DNA of 64,000 nt. It comes from Gordionus sp. m RMFG-2023. Taxonomy: Eukaryota; Nematomorpha; Gordioida; Chordodea; Parachordodidae. Under the pieces are notes generated by a model. The model was not told the DNA's origin, ran no database searches, and saw only the letters and a program-made list of their open reading frames with translations. Positions 36,910-48,478 of this stretch are shown here, piece by piece; the stretch's first letter is position 1; every line of letters begins with the position of its first letter. The position numbers were made by a program, and so were the translations under genes. Location of the stretch: positions 30,605,366-30,669,365 of the forward strand of contig NC_088777.1 of assembly GCF_954871325.1 (NCBI RefSeq). Reading direction: 5' to 3'.

Positions 36910-37910
36910 GCTATAAAAAAACAAATTATATTAAATAAAAAATAAAAAGAATCAGCGCAGACTTTGCAAAAAAAACAAAAATTGGTAGAGAGAATGGTGT
37001 AATCTGATGAAAATTTTATTTGCTGTTATATAAAATTTAACAAATAAATATATTTTTGGTATCGCGTAATTACAGAGAAACCATTACAGAGAAAACAATT
37101 ATAGTGAAACTTTTACAGAGAAAACAATTATAGAGAATGTCGTTTATAGAGAATTATTTTACAGAGAATGATTTTATAGAGAATTTTTTATAAAGAATTT
37201 TATTTAAGGAATGATTATTTTATAAAAAATGTTAATCTATTTTGTATAAATTTGTGTAATTATTACTTAGGTAGGGTGCGCCTGCGCATAAATAGGGGAA
37301 AAAAATACACTATTTGTATTAATGTTACATATTATAATTACCTTATATAAGAGAATAATTGGGTATTTTTTATTGTAATGAAATGAAAGGTTATTAATCA
37401 AACAATTGTTAAAATTTTTTATAGATGTTGAGGAATTTATCAACATTCTCTAACAAAATAAATGGGAATTAATTGAATATATGTTTAATTATTAATTAGG
37501 TTTTTATTAAAATCTTATGATACTATTAAAAATATAATATTTCATTATATAAATTAACCTTCATGCAATTTTATCTTCATAATATTCATTTAATAACTTT
37601 AAAAAAAATTAATGCTAATAATAAAGTAAATTACAACCTATATATCCTGATACACCAGAGTTGTTATGATACTTTTCATATTTATCTAGATAGATACATG
37701 GTCTAAAAAGCTTAATATACCAAGATTTATAAATACAATTTTTTATTTTAATCATGTAAGATGAGTGTAAAATATCAAAATAAAATTTATTCAGTTTGAT
37801 ATTTTATATATAAAAGAAAATTTGTTTATTAAAACAGTTTTCTATATTAAATCCTAAATTATGCTATTATTTTTTTTTTACATAATATTTTATTTCTAAA
37901 GATAATATTG
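36910..37910. repeat. AT-rich stretch with TTACAGAGAA short repeats
   Basis: Between 37072 and 37195 the words TTACAGAGAA and TTATAGAGAA repeat about eight times with irregular spacing. The rest of the stretch shows nothing. No gene. Confidence 0.5.
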
Positions 37911-37914
37911 GCTG

Positions 37915-38316
37915 TAATAAGCCAAGAAGCCAGCTTGGGTCAACCGTTTAACAACACTAATCACAAATAAATTAATTATTGGCTTAAAAGTAGGCTTGAG
38001 TCAACTCTTGAGTCTGAGTCAAATTTTCGATTCAAAATTTGACTGAGTATAGGGATAAGCCGGCATGGCAGCCAAGAAGCCGGCTTGGCTCAGCCGTTTA
38101 ACAACACTAGTAAGCCAAGAAGCGGGTTTGGATCATCCGTTTAACAACACTAATCACAAATAAATAAATTTCGGCTTGAGCTAACAGCTTGAGCCAACTC
38201 CTGAGCCGACACTCAGCCGGCTCAATGAGCCGGCTTGAGTCTGAGTCTAATTTTTGGCTCAAAAACTGGCTGAGTTTAGGGCTAGGCCAGCTTGACTCAG
38301 TTTTTTAACAACACTA
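37915..38316. repeat. Duplicated right terminus of the hAT element
   Basis: Four copies of the terminal word TTTAACAACACTA end at 37959, 38109, 38152 and 38316. The two blocks 37921-38109 and 38110-38316 are alike (AAGCCAAGAAGC, CCGTTTAACAACACTA, AATCACAAATAAAT, GAGTCAACTC-type words), so the terminus was duplicated in tandem or a relative inserted beside it. The outermost end at 38316 is the one with the target duplication. Confidence 0.65.
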
Positions 38317-39527
38317 ATTTACAGTCCATACCCATGACACTCACTATGTAAACTCTATCAGAATTTATTATGTTATATAAATTGATAAAACAAAAACAAT
38401 AAAAATCTTTAGAAGAAATAATTATACAAATATATTAAAGCCTTTAGTTATTTACACGGCATAGTAGAAATGAAAAATTTGTAATAAAATAAGGATCAGA
38501 GTGATATGATGAACAATTTAGATTTTATATATTTTTGCCGCACCACTTCTAGTTGGTATATTATATCTTAAAATAATAATAGTTTGTAATAATATCAAAA
38601 ATATACTCATATTAAAAGTTTAACTAACAACTGTTTTTCAAATAAGAAGAAAATAGCTTTCCTTAAACCTAAAAAAAAAGAGAAGAAAAGATATCTAATA
38701 AGATTACACCCATTGTGGGATGAATAATATGATGTTTAATTTTTAATAATATTTTTAATGAATAGATGGCGTTAAAGTAATGAATGCAAATTGTTACTTA
38801 TTTTATTATCAAAAGCATTTATTAGTAAAATTTCTTAAAATGTTAACCGTAATATATTCTATGACTACGTCTGTAAAAGTAGCATTTTACATAATATATT
38901 TTATATTCAATTTTATTTGGACCTTGAAAATATTTTTAGGAAGAGGCATGGTAATTAAATTTAAAAATGAATAATATATTTGATTAGTGATTTTGAATTC
39001 GGCTAATTACAATAATAAATTTGCTAATTTTCAATTAATAAATAATTATATTTATTCAATTAGGGTTATAAAATAATTTAAATAATAAAAACCAATTGAG
39101 CTTCAAATGTTAATGATAAATTAATATTTAGACATTATGAGTGATATTGATATTATATTTTTAACACGAATTTGATTGCAAACTGATAAATGAATATTAT
39201 TTATATGTATGTATTAATCTAATCTAATAAATAAAATTGCACTTAATAAGTCAGATAGTCTTACTAATTTTTAAATAATAAAATATAATTTATATGAATT
39301 AATCTAATCTAATAATTAAAATAGCACTAAAAATTTAGATAGTCGAATTAATTTTAAAGAATAAAATCAAATCCATATATATATTACTTAATATAATTAT
39401 AAAAGAAATCGTTCAAGGTGCTATCAAAAAAAATATTTTTAGTTCAAGGGATTAAAAAAAAGATTTTTTTTCGTTTCAGGGGGCTATAGCCCCTGCGCCC
39501 CCCCCCCCCTAGTGAAGCTACTGTCCG

Positions 39528-40048
39528 CAGTCTATTTTTAATTATTTTTAATTTGCTTTGTGAAAAAGATAAAGTGAGTAGATATTCATATACTATATAT
39601 AAATTGGTATATGCAGATATATGCATATTATATCGGCATAAGGTCTCATATATACATATCAAACATTGCTTAAATTGCATTTGTTTAAAAGACTCCATTG
39701 CAACATTCTTTCATAGGATCTTGAAATTCTTCACCTTCACTTTCTGTGTAATCAATAGTGTTGTTAAAAAGTCGAGTTCTTGCGACTCGAGTCGTAGTCG
39801 TAAAAAACAGCTCCGACTCTAGCCGATCAAGGAGCCGCACGAGCCGACTCACTTAGTCGGCTCGTGTATTCGGCTCGCTTAGTCGGCTGTGAGTTGAATC
39901 GCTTGGTGTGCTCAATATTTTTGTGTTTTTATAAAATCTGGTAAATTGCTAAATTTTGGGTTAATGATTAATGTGAACAAAATTATAATAAGAATATTCA
40001 TGTCGTAACTAAAAATGGCTCAGGACCCGAATTCGGCTTCAGGGATTA
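39528..40048. mobile_element. hAT-type left end, truncated by Helitron B
   Basis: TAGTGTTGTTAAAAAGTCGA begins at 39756 and is followed by GACTCGAGTCGTAGTCG and GAGCCGACTCACTTAGTCGG words, the same kind of end as at 28861. No right end is found before Helitron B starts at 40049 or directly after it, so this copy is incomplete. Positions 39528-39755 hold nothing assigned. Confidence 0.6.
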
Positions 40049-40065
40049 TCTATATTATAATTTTC

Positions 40066-40190
40066 CGATGTCCTCACTACGTCATCGTGACGTCATGTCA
40101 TCGCTACGTCATGTCATTGCTACGTCATGTCATCGTTACGTCATGTCATCGTTACGTCATGTCATCGCTACGTCATGTCATCGGTACGTA
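40066..40190. repeat. TACGTCATGTCATCG minisatellite, about 7 copies, in Helitron B
   Basis: A ~17-bp unit (CTACGTCATGTCATCG or GTTACGTCATGTCATCG) is repeated head to tail. The first part contains TGACGTCA, a perfect cAMP-response-element core. Helitron A has the same unit but fewer copies, so the array has changed length between the two. Confidence 0.85.
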
Positions 40191-40309
40191 TTTATTATTA
40201 TTTTTTTTATTTGTTTATTTAATTTAATATATTTATTGTTTATTTAATTTAAATAAAACAGATGATTAGATTTGATAGTGTACACATCACTAACATGGAT
40301 GAAAAACAA

Positions 40310-40985
40310 TATAAGAAGATAACCAAGTATATTCAAATATTTAAATATTCTTATCATAATCTAATTATACATAATAACATTACATTCATCATATTATTTT
40401 TTAACTTTTAGAATATCATAATAGGCTTGATGAAATCTTTTTATACTCATATTTTTCTTTCATAACTAATAATTAAGAAGATAACCAAGTATATTCAAAT
40501 ATTTAAATATTCTTATCCTTATTTATACTTAATAACATTACATTCATCATATTATTTTTTAACTTTTAGAATATCATAATAGGCTTGATAAGTCCCCCAA
40601 AAAATACACATTAATGAAATCTTTTTATACTCATATTTTTCTTTCATAACCAATAATTAAGAAGATAACCAAGTATATTTAAATATTCTTATCCTAACCT
40701 ATTTATACTTAATAACATTACATTCATTATATTATTTTTTAACTTTTAGAATATCATAATAGGCTTGATAAGTCCCCCAAAAATACACATTAATGAAATC
40801 TTTTTATACTCATATTTTTCTTTCATAATTAATAATTAAGAAAATATCCAAGTATATTCAAATATTTAAATATTCTTATCCTAACCTATTTATACTTAAT
40901 AACATTCATTCATCATATTATTTTTTAACTTTTAGAATATCATAATAGGCTTGATAAGTCCCCCAAAAATTTTTTCCTGATGATA
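40310..40985. repeat. Tandem array, ~215-bp unit, inside Helitron B
   Basis: The block AAGATAACCAAGTATATT ... TTATACTTAATAACATTACA ... TTTTTAACTTTTAGAATATC ... AATAGGCTTGATAAGTCCCC occurs about four times in a row. Helitron A has this block once (about 7157-7300), so it expanded in copy B. Confidence 0.85.
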
Positions 40986-43074
40986 GCCAAATCTTATCAA
41001 TTCCTTTAATTTAATTTTTATTATTTTTATAATATAATAATTTATACTTTATTTTTTCCCCCCTTTAATCTTATTTTTTAATTAATTTACAATTAATTTA
41101 CCTTAATCTTAATAACATTAAATTCATCATGTTATTTTTTAATATCATAATAAGCTTGATAAGTCCCCAAATTTTTTTTGATGATAGCCCTCCAACTCCT
41201 AGAAATATGCATTTATTTGAGACCCATCTACCCGTTTTACATTATTTTAATGTTTGTTTACTTTAAAATTTAACTAAATTAATATAACAATTTTTAAGGA
41301 TCCTATTTTTTAAAAGCTTACCATTTTGTCTGATACACCATTGCTCTATTATCCCTGTGAACCCTGTTTTTTTACATGGACAGCTATATGTTGCTATGTT
41401 TCGAGTTTGTTCTCCTCATAAATTAAAGATTATAACCAATGATAAAACAAGAACTACAACCAATGTGATATATCATGAGGTTATATCCGATTAATCCCGG
41501 TTTATACGAATAAGAATGAACATTACTTAGTATGATATTATTTTATAATTTAAACAATTTTATATTATTTAAGCATACTTTTGTCGGGCTGCACAATATG
41601 CTCTTTTATCTCTGATGAATATTTTGTCTAATTGAAAATTATACAAAGTACATTTTTAAAATTTAACTAAATTAATATAACAATTTATAAGTACTTTTTT
41701 AAAAGCTTACCATTTTGTCGGATCCACCATTGCTCTATTATCCCTGCTGATTATTTTGTATAACGCACAAAAAATATACATAGTACATTATTTTTAATAT
41801 AAATAATATTATATATGATTTTATATCTATTCCAAAAAATCTTCATTTATTTCAATAATAATGTTTATTTATATTTTTGCCTGATTTCTTTATTTGTCTA
41901 GGCTAACCCAACCTTAATCCCTCACATTGCTACAAAACATGATGATTCTATTATTAAAGATAAGCAAAGAAAATAATGACGAATAAACAAACGCCTTACC
42001 CGTTCTAGAGTTACTGGTAGACAAAATAATAAAGAACTACGCTTGAAATGAACTCATCTGGAGGTTTATTTTGTTTTTTTTATCTTATGTTTTATATCTA
42101 TGTTTATTTTATTTTCACCCAGTTCTCCAAATGATATTTCTACTACCAGTACCACAATCCCTATGCCACCTCCACTTATTTTTTAACAAATATAATCATT
42201 TTTATTTATCACTAAATTTTATTATCCCATTCTTTTCTTTCTATCTCTATTATCTATTAACCACTATTTCTCAAAACCTTATCACCTTTAATTTAATTTA
42301 TATAATATAATATAATAATTTATACCTTCTTTTTCCCCCCTTTTTTAATCTAATTTTTTAATTACCTTACAATTAATTAACCTTTATCTTAATAACATTA
42401 CATTTATAATGTTATTTTTTAACTTTTAGAATATCATAATAGGCTTGATAAGTCCCCCAAAATTTTTATTTGATGATAGCCCTCCAACTACTATAAATAT
42501 GCATCTAATATTGACCCTTCTACCGGTTTTACATTATTTTAATGTTTGTTTAATTTCAACAATAGTATATTTATATTTTTGCCTGATTTCTTTATTTGTC
42601 TAAGCTAACCCTAATCCCTCACATTGCTACAAAACATGATGAATCTATTATTAAAGATAAGCAAAGAAAAAAATGGCGATTCAACAAACGCCTTACCCGT
42701 TCTAGAGTTACTGGTGGCCAAGATAATAAGGAACTGTGAACTCCTCTGGAGGTTTATTTTTTTTTATCTTATGTTTTATATTTATATGTTTATTTTATTT
42801 TCACCCAGTTGCCTCCAAATGATATTTCTATCACCACTACCACAATCCCTATGCTACCTCTGCCTATTTTTTAACAAATATAAGCATTCAATTCCATACT
42901 ATCATACTTCACTAGGAGTTATTATAAATAATACTTTATCCGATTCCCTGAGGAACTTTTATGAATATTTAGAGAGATTTTCAAACGTGAATGTTATGCG
43001 GTAGTTTTGTCATGGCCTTTATAACAATACTTACGACGGTTTTATGGTTGAGTTGACAATGTCGTTCATGATTC

Positions 43075-43365
43075 TATTTTAGAGGGGGATACCAAAACTG
43101 ACACTTTGGCAGAAATATCATTTTGCGTTCTTCTTTTACCAGTACAGGGCCTCAGCTTTATCAGGACGCAATGGGTGTTGTACACTGCTTTGATAATCCG
43201 TCATTATTCATTACTTTCACCTACAACCCTAAATGGGATGATATTATACATTAATTATTTCTTCTGCAGATGACTGCCCAGATTTATTTTATCGCCTTTT
43301 CTATCAAAAATTAAAATGTCATAAAGGATTTGCTCTTAATTTTACCAGACACATAGAATAATAAT
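43075..43365 (+). pseudogene. Helitron replication-initiator fragment in Helitron B
   Basis: It encodes the same residue as in Helitron A: LRSSFTSTGPQLYQDAMGVV, NPSLFITFTYNPKWDDI and, in another frame, DCPDLFYRFF-KLKCHKG. Only a handful of bases differ from the A copy. The shared, equally truncated remnant shows that both Helitrons derive from one already defective source copy. Confidence 0.83.
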
Positions 43366-44189
43366 TTATCCTCATCATTTTTTAAAAAAATTACCTAAAT
43401 TTATATGGAAAGAAAAACAAATTTCTTAAAAAATAGTTTCATTAGTATTGAATGGCATTTTTGTAATTTAAATAGATAGCATTTTTTTGTACTTAACATA
43501 AAGATATAGATAGCCCTTATCAAATTTTTCGATAAAAGGAGTAAACCCACTAATTGGTAAATCTAAGATTTCCCCTTCATGTGTTGATAAATTATTTAGA
43601 AATTTAACTATCTCCAGGTTTGGGAAAAAGTTTTGAAAATAATATGGGATGGACTGGGCTTGAAAAATATTCCTCAAGATTAATATTTGCTTGCACCTGA
43701 CTTGGGAATATCTTTTATAAATTATTATGGGCCGGGCTAGGAAAAAATTTTCAAAATTATTATGGGTTGAGCTAGGCTTGATAAATTTTTTTAAAAATTA
43801 TAAGGTCTTGGACGCTTGGAAATTTTTTCCAAATATTATGAGCTTGGACCTGGCTTGAAATTTTTTAATGTTAAATGTTAGTCTTATGTAATCAGTAATA
43901 TATTTACAAAGAATTTTGATATTGGGTACAAGCTCATTTAAATATATTTTGACTATAATAGTTTCCACTCTTAGTCCTAATGGGTTGGACTCAATGACAT
44001 TGCTTGGACTTGACCTAAATGGGGAGGGGGGGGTTTAAAAATAATATAAATTGGATATGATTTTTAAATAAAAGGTAACATCTTTCTTAAAAAAACGAAT
44101 AAAATTCTCATTCTCCGTCATTTTTGACGGGCTATTAGTATATCTAATTTTTATAACACAATAATGTAAAAATATAATTTATATTGTAA

Positions 44190-45265
44190 AGATGTTAAAT
44201 TAAAATTTCAGTGAAGATGTACCTTAGATAAGTGACAATTGTCATAATCGTTATTTTTAAAGATATTTTAAATTTTTTCACGCAAGTGGGTAAAAATATA
44301 GATTGCAAATATGTTATATTAAAATTTTAGTGAAGATGTACCCTAGATAAGTGACAATTGTCATAATCGTTGTTTTTAAAGTTTTTTAATTTTTTTGACG
44401 TAAATGGGCTAAAATAAGTATTGCTAACATGTTTAAATAAAAGTTCAGTGAAGATGTACCCTAGTTAAGTGACAATTGTCATAATTGTTGTTTTTAAAGT
44501 TTTTTTTAATTTTTTTTGACGTAAACGAACTAAAATAAATATTGGTAATATGTTTAAATTTAATTGAAGATGTACCCTAGAAAGTGACAATTGTCATAAT
44601 CGTTATTTTTAAAGATTTTTGAAATTTTTTGACTCAAGTGGGTAAAAATATAGATTGTTAATATGTTATAATAAAATTTTAGTGAAGATGTACCATAGAT
44701 AAGTGACAATTGTCATAATCGTTGTTTTTATAGTTTTTTAATTTTTTTTGACGTAAATGGGCTAAAATAAATATCGCTAACATGTTTATTATATCGATTA
44801 AAGTTTTTAATAAAAAACGATAATACTTTTATTTGTAATTCTTTTGGTATATATACATTTATATAATTATCCAATTTAACTTCTAATAATATGCAATTTG
44901 ATTAACCTCGATAATATAATATTACATGTCGGAATAATATAATATACAAATATAAGGTGACCTTTAAATATATCTTACAATAATAAATATTCAAATGTAA
45001 CAATGTTTAAATAAAATTTCAGTGAAGATGTACCCTAGATAAGTGACAATTGTCATAATCGTTTTTAAATTTTTTTAAATTATTTTGACCTAAATGGGCT
45101 AAAATAAGTATTGCTAACATGTTTAAATAAAATAGTGAAGATGTACCATAGATAAGTGACAATTGTCATAATCGTTATTTTTAAAGATTTTTGAAATTTT
45201 TTGACGCAAGTGGGCAAAATAAATATTGCTAACATGTTAAAATATAATTTCAGTGAAGATGTTGA
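44190..45265 (-). repeat. Satellite array C, reversed ~118-bp family, about 8 units with an interruption
   Basis: GTGACAATTGTCATAATCGT recurs at about 44231, 44350, 44470, 44586, 44705, 45046 and 45158, with CAGTGAAGATGTACC and AACATGTTTAAAT in each unit; this is the reverse of arrays A and B. An unrelated AT-rich piece of ~210 bp (44790-45000) interrupts it. The array begins about 50 bp after the end of Helitron B. Confidence 0.9.
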
Positions 45266-46502
45266 TTTTATGTGTATTATTTGAAATCTACCTTGCTAGC
45301 TATAAGTTATTTATTAACTGAATCTTTATGCTGTTGTCACTCGATGCCATTAGAAGGTATTCCACTGCTTAGATATGAACAAATAAATTTTCATGAATTT
45401 CAACAACATAATATATATGTTTAAAATTGGTACACCCTTTTAAAAATGAACTTTTATAACCAGCAAAAGCTACAAATTGAGCAGTAACTAGTTTTAATTT
45501 CGTGTTTAATCATAGCAACTGAAAGCCAATTTCATGATCTTCCATAACTACTCTATAATACAAACGCGATGTATTTAGTCTCAGATTCACGGTTTGGATT
45601 GGATATTTCTGTAAAAAGGCTTTTTATAGAATCGTTGCATTTGAATTTAAATGAAATAAATTTGATATAATAGGTGTGATATTTTTCTTTAAATTTGCTA
45701 CTTCTGTTTACGAAAAGCCAGATATTCGATTAGAATTTATAGATGTTGGTTTGTAATGTATATAAAGATGAAGGTTATTGTAATGTAGATAAAGATGAAG
45801 TTTCCTTTATAGTTAGGGATAGAATAGGAATGCTATTATCATTTGAAGGAAATGATATTAGAATATCTGTTGAAATTGCATTATTTTGTAAAGATAAAGA
45901 GGAATCTGGAGTCTCTGAGCATATTGTTTATGCAATTGTAGTAGAAGTTATATCTCTTGTTGTTAAATATGCTAATTTTTTTAAATTTGTGGTTTGAGTA
46001 TAAGAAAAATCAGATATTATATTAGAACATGAACAAAAACTTATGATGAAGATACTTGTAATAAACATAAAGATGGATGATTTTTTTTAAGATATGATTA
46101 ATGTATACTTTTTATTGTATGAATTAAAATGTTAGGCAATATTGCATTATCACGTTTTATGGAGCAAAAAGGAGAGTCCGAAAAAGTTTCAAGAAATTAA
46201 TATGTTTTTGATAAGTTTGTAGTTGTTATATTGAAAAAAGACAACTTTTGCTTTGGATTTTTACCAGCTATGTTCTTTACAAGATTTATAATGAAGCTTC
46301 TCCGCTCCACATTTGTATTTTCTTTTTTATTATTATATATTGTATGCATGCTAATATAAAAAATATAGATTTTAATTTAAAATTAGAATTTATATTTAAT
46401 AAATAGCTATCAAGATTATCTATATATTTTTTTCTTTATATTTAATGATCTGTTAGATAAAATGTTGATGTTATGTTTGAATTATAAGATCATTAATAAG
46501 TA
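45266..46502. other. Stretch without recognised gene; one unassigned open frame
   Basis: The only open frame of note is 45743-45997 (+), 84 codons, reading VYKDEGYCNVDKDEVSFIV and IVVEVISLVVKYANFFKFVV. It has a hydrophobic C-terminal half, no family I recognise, no repeat copy elsewhere in the window and no splice context that would extend it. It may be an exon remnant or chance. Confidence 0.25.
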
Positions 46503-47019
46503 CCGTCACTAGGAAGGGGCGCACAGGGGCTCAAGCCCCCTGAAAAATTTGAATAGCCCCCTGAAAATTTTTTTTTTAATAACTCCTTAATACCACCCTG
46601 AACTAAAATAAATTTTTCTGATAGCACCCTGAACGATTTCTATTATAAAATTTTATTATTTAAAAATTAATAAGACTATCTAAATTTTTACTAAATGAAT
46701 GCTATTTTAATTATTAGATTAGATTAATACATATAAATTATATTTTCACTATGACAGCTTGCAATCAAATTCTGTGTTAAAAATGGAATATCAATATCAC
46801 TCATAAGGTCTAAATATCAATGTAGCATTAACAGTTGAAGCTTAATTAATTTTTATTATATTATTTAATAACCCTAATTAAAAAATATAATCATTTATTA
46901 TTTGAAAATTAACAAATTTAATTATGTAATTAGCCGAATTCAAAATCAGTAATCAACTATATTATTCATTTTTAAATTTAATTACCATTAATGCTGTAAA
47001 CATTTCTAAAAAAAATCGA

Positions 47020-47100
47020 ACGCGTTCAACGTTCATTGACAAAATTTGAACGCGTTCATGTTCACTTTCAAAAAAAGGAACGCGTTCACATTTGTTCAAA
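47020..47100. repeat. GAACGCGTTC palindromes
   Basis: The palindrome GAACGCGTTC occurs three times in 70 bp (near 47029, 47050, 47081), each followed by A-rich spacer and GTTC-type half sites. A related cluster (CGAACGCGTTAAAGGAACG) lies at 56655, beside X copy 3. It is GC-rich for this window. Confidence 0.6.
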
Positions 47101-48257
47101 ATTTTATGACAAATTTTATTTAAAAAATTTAATTTAATATAATTAAATGTCTTATAACAGGGTCGTCGCTAGCATTTACAATCTCAGGGGGGCTCAACTA
47201 AAAAGAGTTTATGGGGGGGGGGGGGGGGTATTTGCTAACTCTAAACAATTATTCAAAATTTTATATTTTGTCATTTATTATATTATGCACACAAAATAAA
47301 CTAGCAAATAAATAATTAAAACAATACAAGACATTTCTAAAAATACTATTTTTTAATACAACATCTATTTATTACAGTATAAAATATTCTCGATTGCTGA
47401 TATAAAAAAATTGATATTGGTTTTTAAAAACCAGATAATATAATATAATATAATTCTTAGCAACTTACATTGACAAAAGGTCATGAAACTAATATAAATC
47501 TCTGTTACCATTTAAGACAATGTTTTATAGAATGGAATGGACTAATAAGTAAAATTTTATAGGCCTAACCAAATTAACAATTCTTGAAGAAGTGAATATA
47601 AACGACCAATCCAATTCATACAGCTTCCTTTTAGATAACATGATGGAAGCTAGATAAGTAATCGAGAAAATTATTGTGATATATTAAATTTCTAAAAAAT
47701 CATCTTCAATGTGATATATATAAACGACTATACAGTTGACCTTTATTGCTTATCTAAAATATGCAATCATATGCTCTCAGCAGCTGCAGTAATAATCTTA
47801 AATTTTAGCTACACAAATAATATATGTTGGTTAATTTGCAGTCATAGCCATGACACTCGCGATGTTAACTCATATCAGAATTTATTATGTTAGATAAATT
47901 GATAAAACAAAAACACTAAAAATCTTTAGAAGAAATTTTGCAAATATATTGAATCCATAAGTTATTTATACGGCATGGATGCCATATTAGAAATGAAACA
48001 TTTTGTAACTATAAAATAAGAACCAGAGTGATATGATATGATGAAAGCAATTAAGATTTTATATATTATTCTCGCACCACCTCTAGTTGGTATATTAAAT
48101 CTTAAAATAGTAGTAGTTTGTAATAATATCAAAAATATACTCGTATTAAAAATTTAACTTAAAATTGTTTTACAAATAAGAAAAAAATAACTTTCCTAAA
48201 AACACGTAAAAAAGAGAAGAAAAGATATCTAATTTATTACATCCATTATATGATGAA

Positions 48258-48478
48258 AGTGTTGTTAAAAAGCCAGATTATGACGATTTTAAAAAATGGC
48301 TCGATTAAGATCTTAACCAAAATAACATTACGTAAGCCTAAAGATTTTGCTCATAGCTGGCAGGAATGCTTGGAAATCTATTGGCCAAATCTCGATGCTT
48401 ACCTTATATTATTTTGGCTAAAATCTTAATCGGGCCGTTTTGAAGAATCTATCCAAATCGGGCTTTTTAACAACACTA
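48258..48478. mobile_element. Short hAT-type MITE in X copy 2
   Basis: It has 17-bp inverted ends, AGTGTTGTTAAAAAGCC and GGCTTTTTAACAACACT, and a body of ~190 bp without coding sequence. Copies 1 and 3 of family X lack it at this place, so it is an insertion. No clear 8-bp duplication remains, and about 20 bp of the X sequence at the site seems lost. Confidence 0.8.

Larger units (their letters stand above)
28861..38316. mobile_element. hAT-type element inserted in X copy 1, itself host to several insertions
   Basis: The element starts TAGTGTTGTTAAAAAGCCGA and ends TTTTTTAACAACACTA, giving inverted ends, and is flanked by the perfect 8-bp duplication ATTTACAG at 28853-28860 and 38317-38324. 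Copy 2 of family X keeps ATTTGCAG undisturbed near 47839, which confirms the empty site. Inside each end lie GC-rich words such as GGCTCAAGCCGGCTCAGGA (left, to 29030) and GAGCCGGCTTGAGTC (right, from 38160), typical subterminal repeats. No transposase is inside. The body holds a ~190-bp tandem array and the Foldback-like element at 31180-36900, so most of its length is later insertions. Confidence 0.85.
27806..39527 (+). mobile_element. Repeat family X, copy 1, split by a 9.5-kb insertion
   Basis: The left part (27806-28860) and the right part (38317-39527) match consecutive parts of copy 2 (47159-49242) and, reversed, copy 3 (56735-58080). The left edge is CAGGGGCGTCACTAG and the right edge CTAGTGAAGCTACTG, which are imperfect inverted repeats, as expected for a hAT-like element. 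There is no coding region, so it is a long MITE. It contains a GGGCTTCGCCCCCC hairpin at 27862. The flanks may hold a poor target duplication (CGCAG on both sides), too weak to rely on. Confidence 0.7.
40049..44138 (+). mobile_element. Helitron B, non-autonomous, sister of Helitron A
   Basis: The 5' end TCTATATTATAATTTTCCG follows host ATTA; the 3' hairpin CCGTCATTTTTGACGG is at 44115-44130, followed by GGGCTA. It is collinear with Helitron A outside the Gypsy insertion and keeps the unoccupied Gypsy target around 41795-41815 (TAATATAAATAATATTATAT). It differs by an enlarged minisatellite near its 5' end, extra internal tandem copies at 40310-40985 and several small indels. The exact 3' base is uncertain as for copy A. 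Confidence 0.87.

Noticed and set aside
40015-40227. 70-codon frame with repeated SCHRYVMSLLRHVIV
   Set aside because: It is the translation of the 17-bp Helitron minisatellite.
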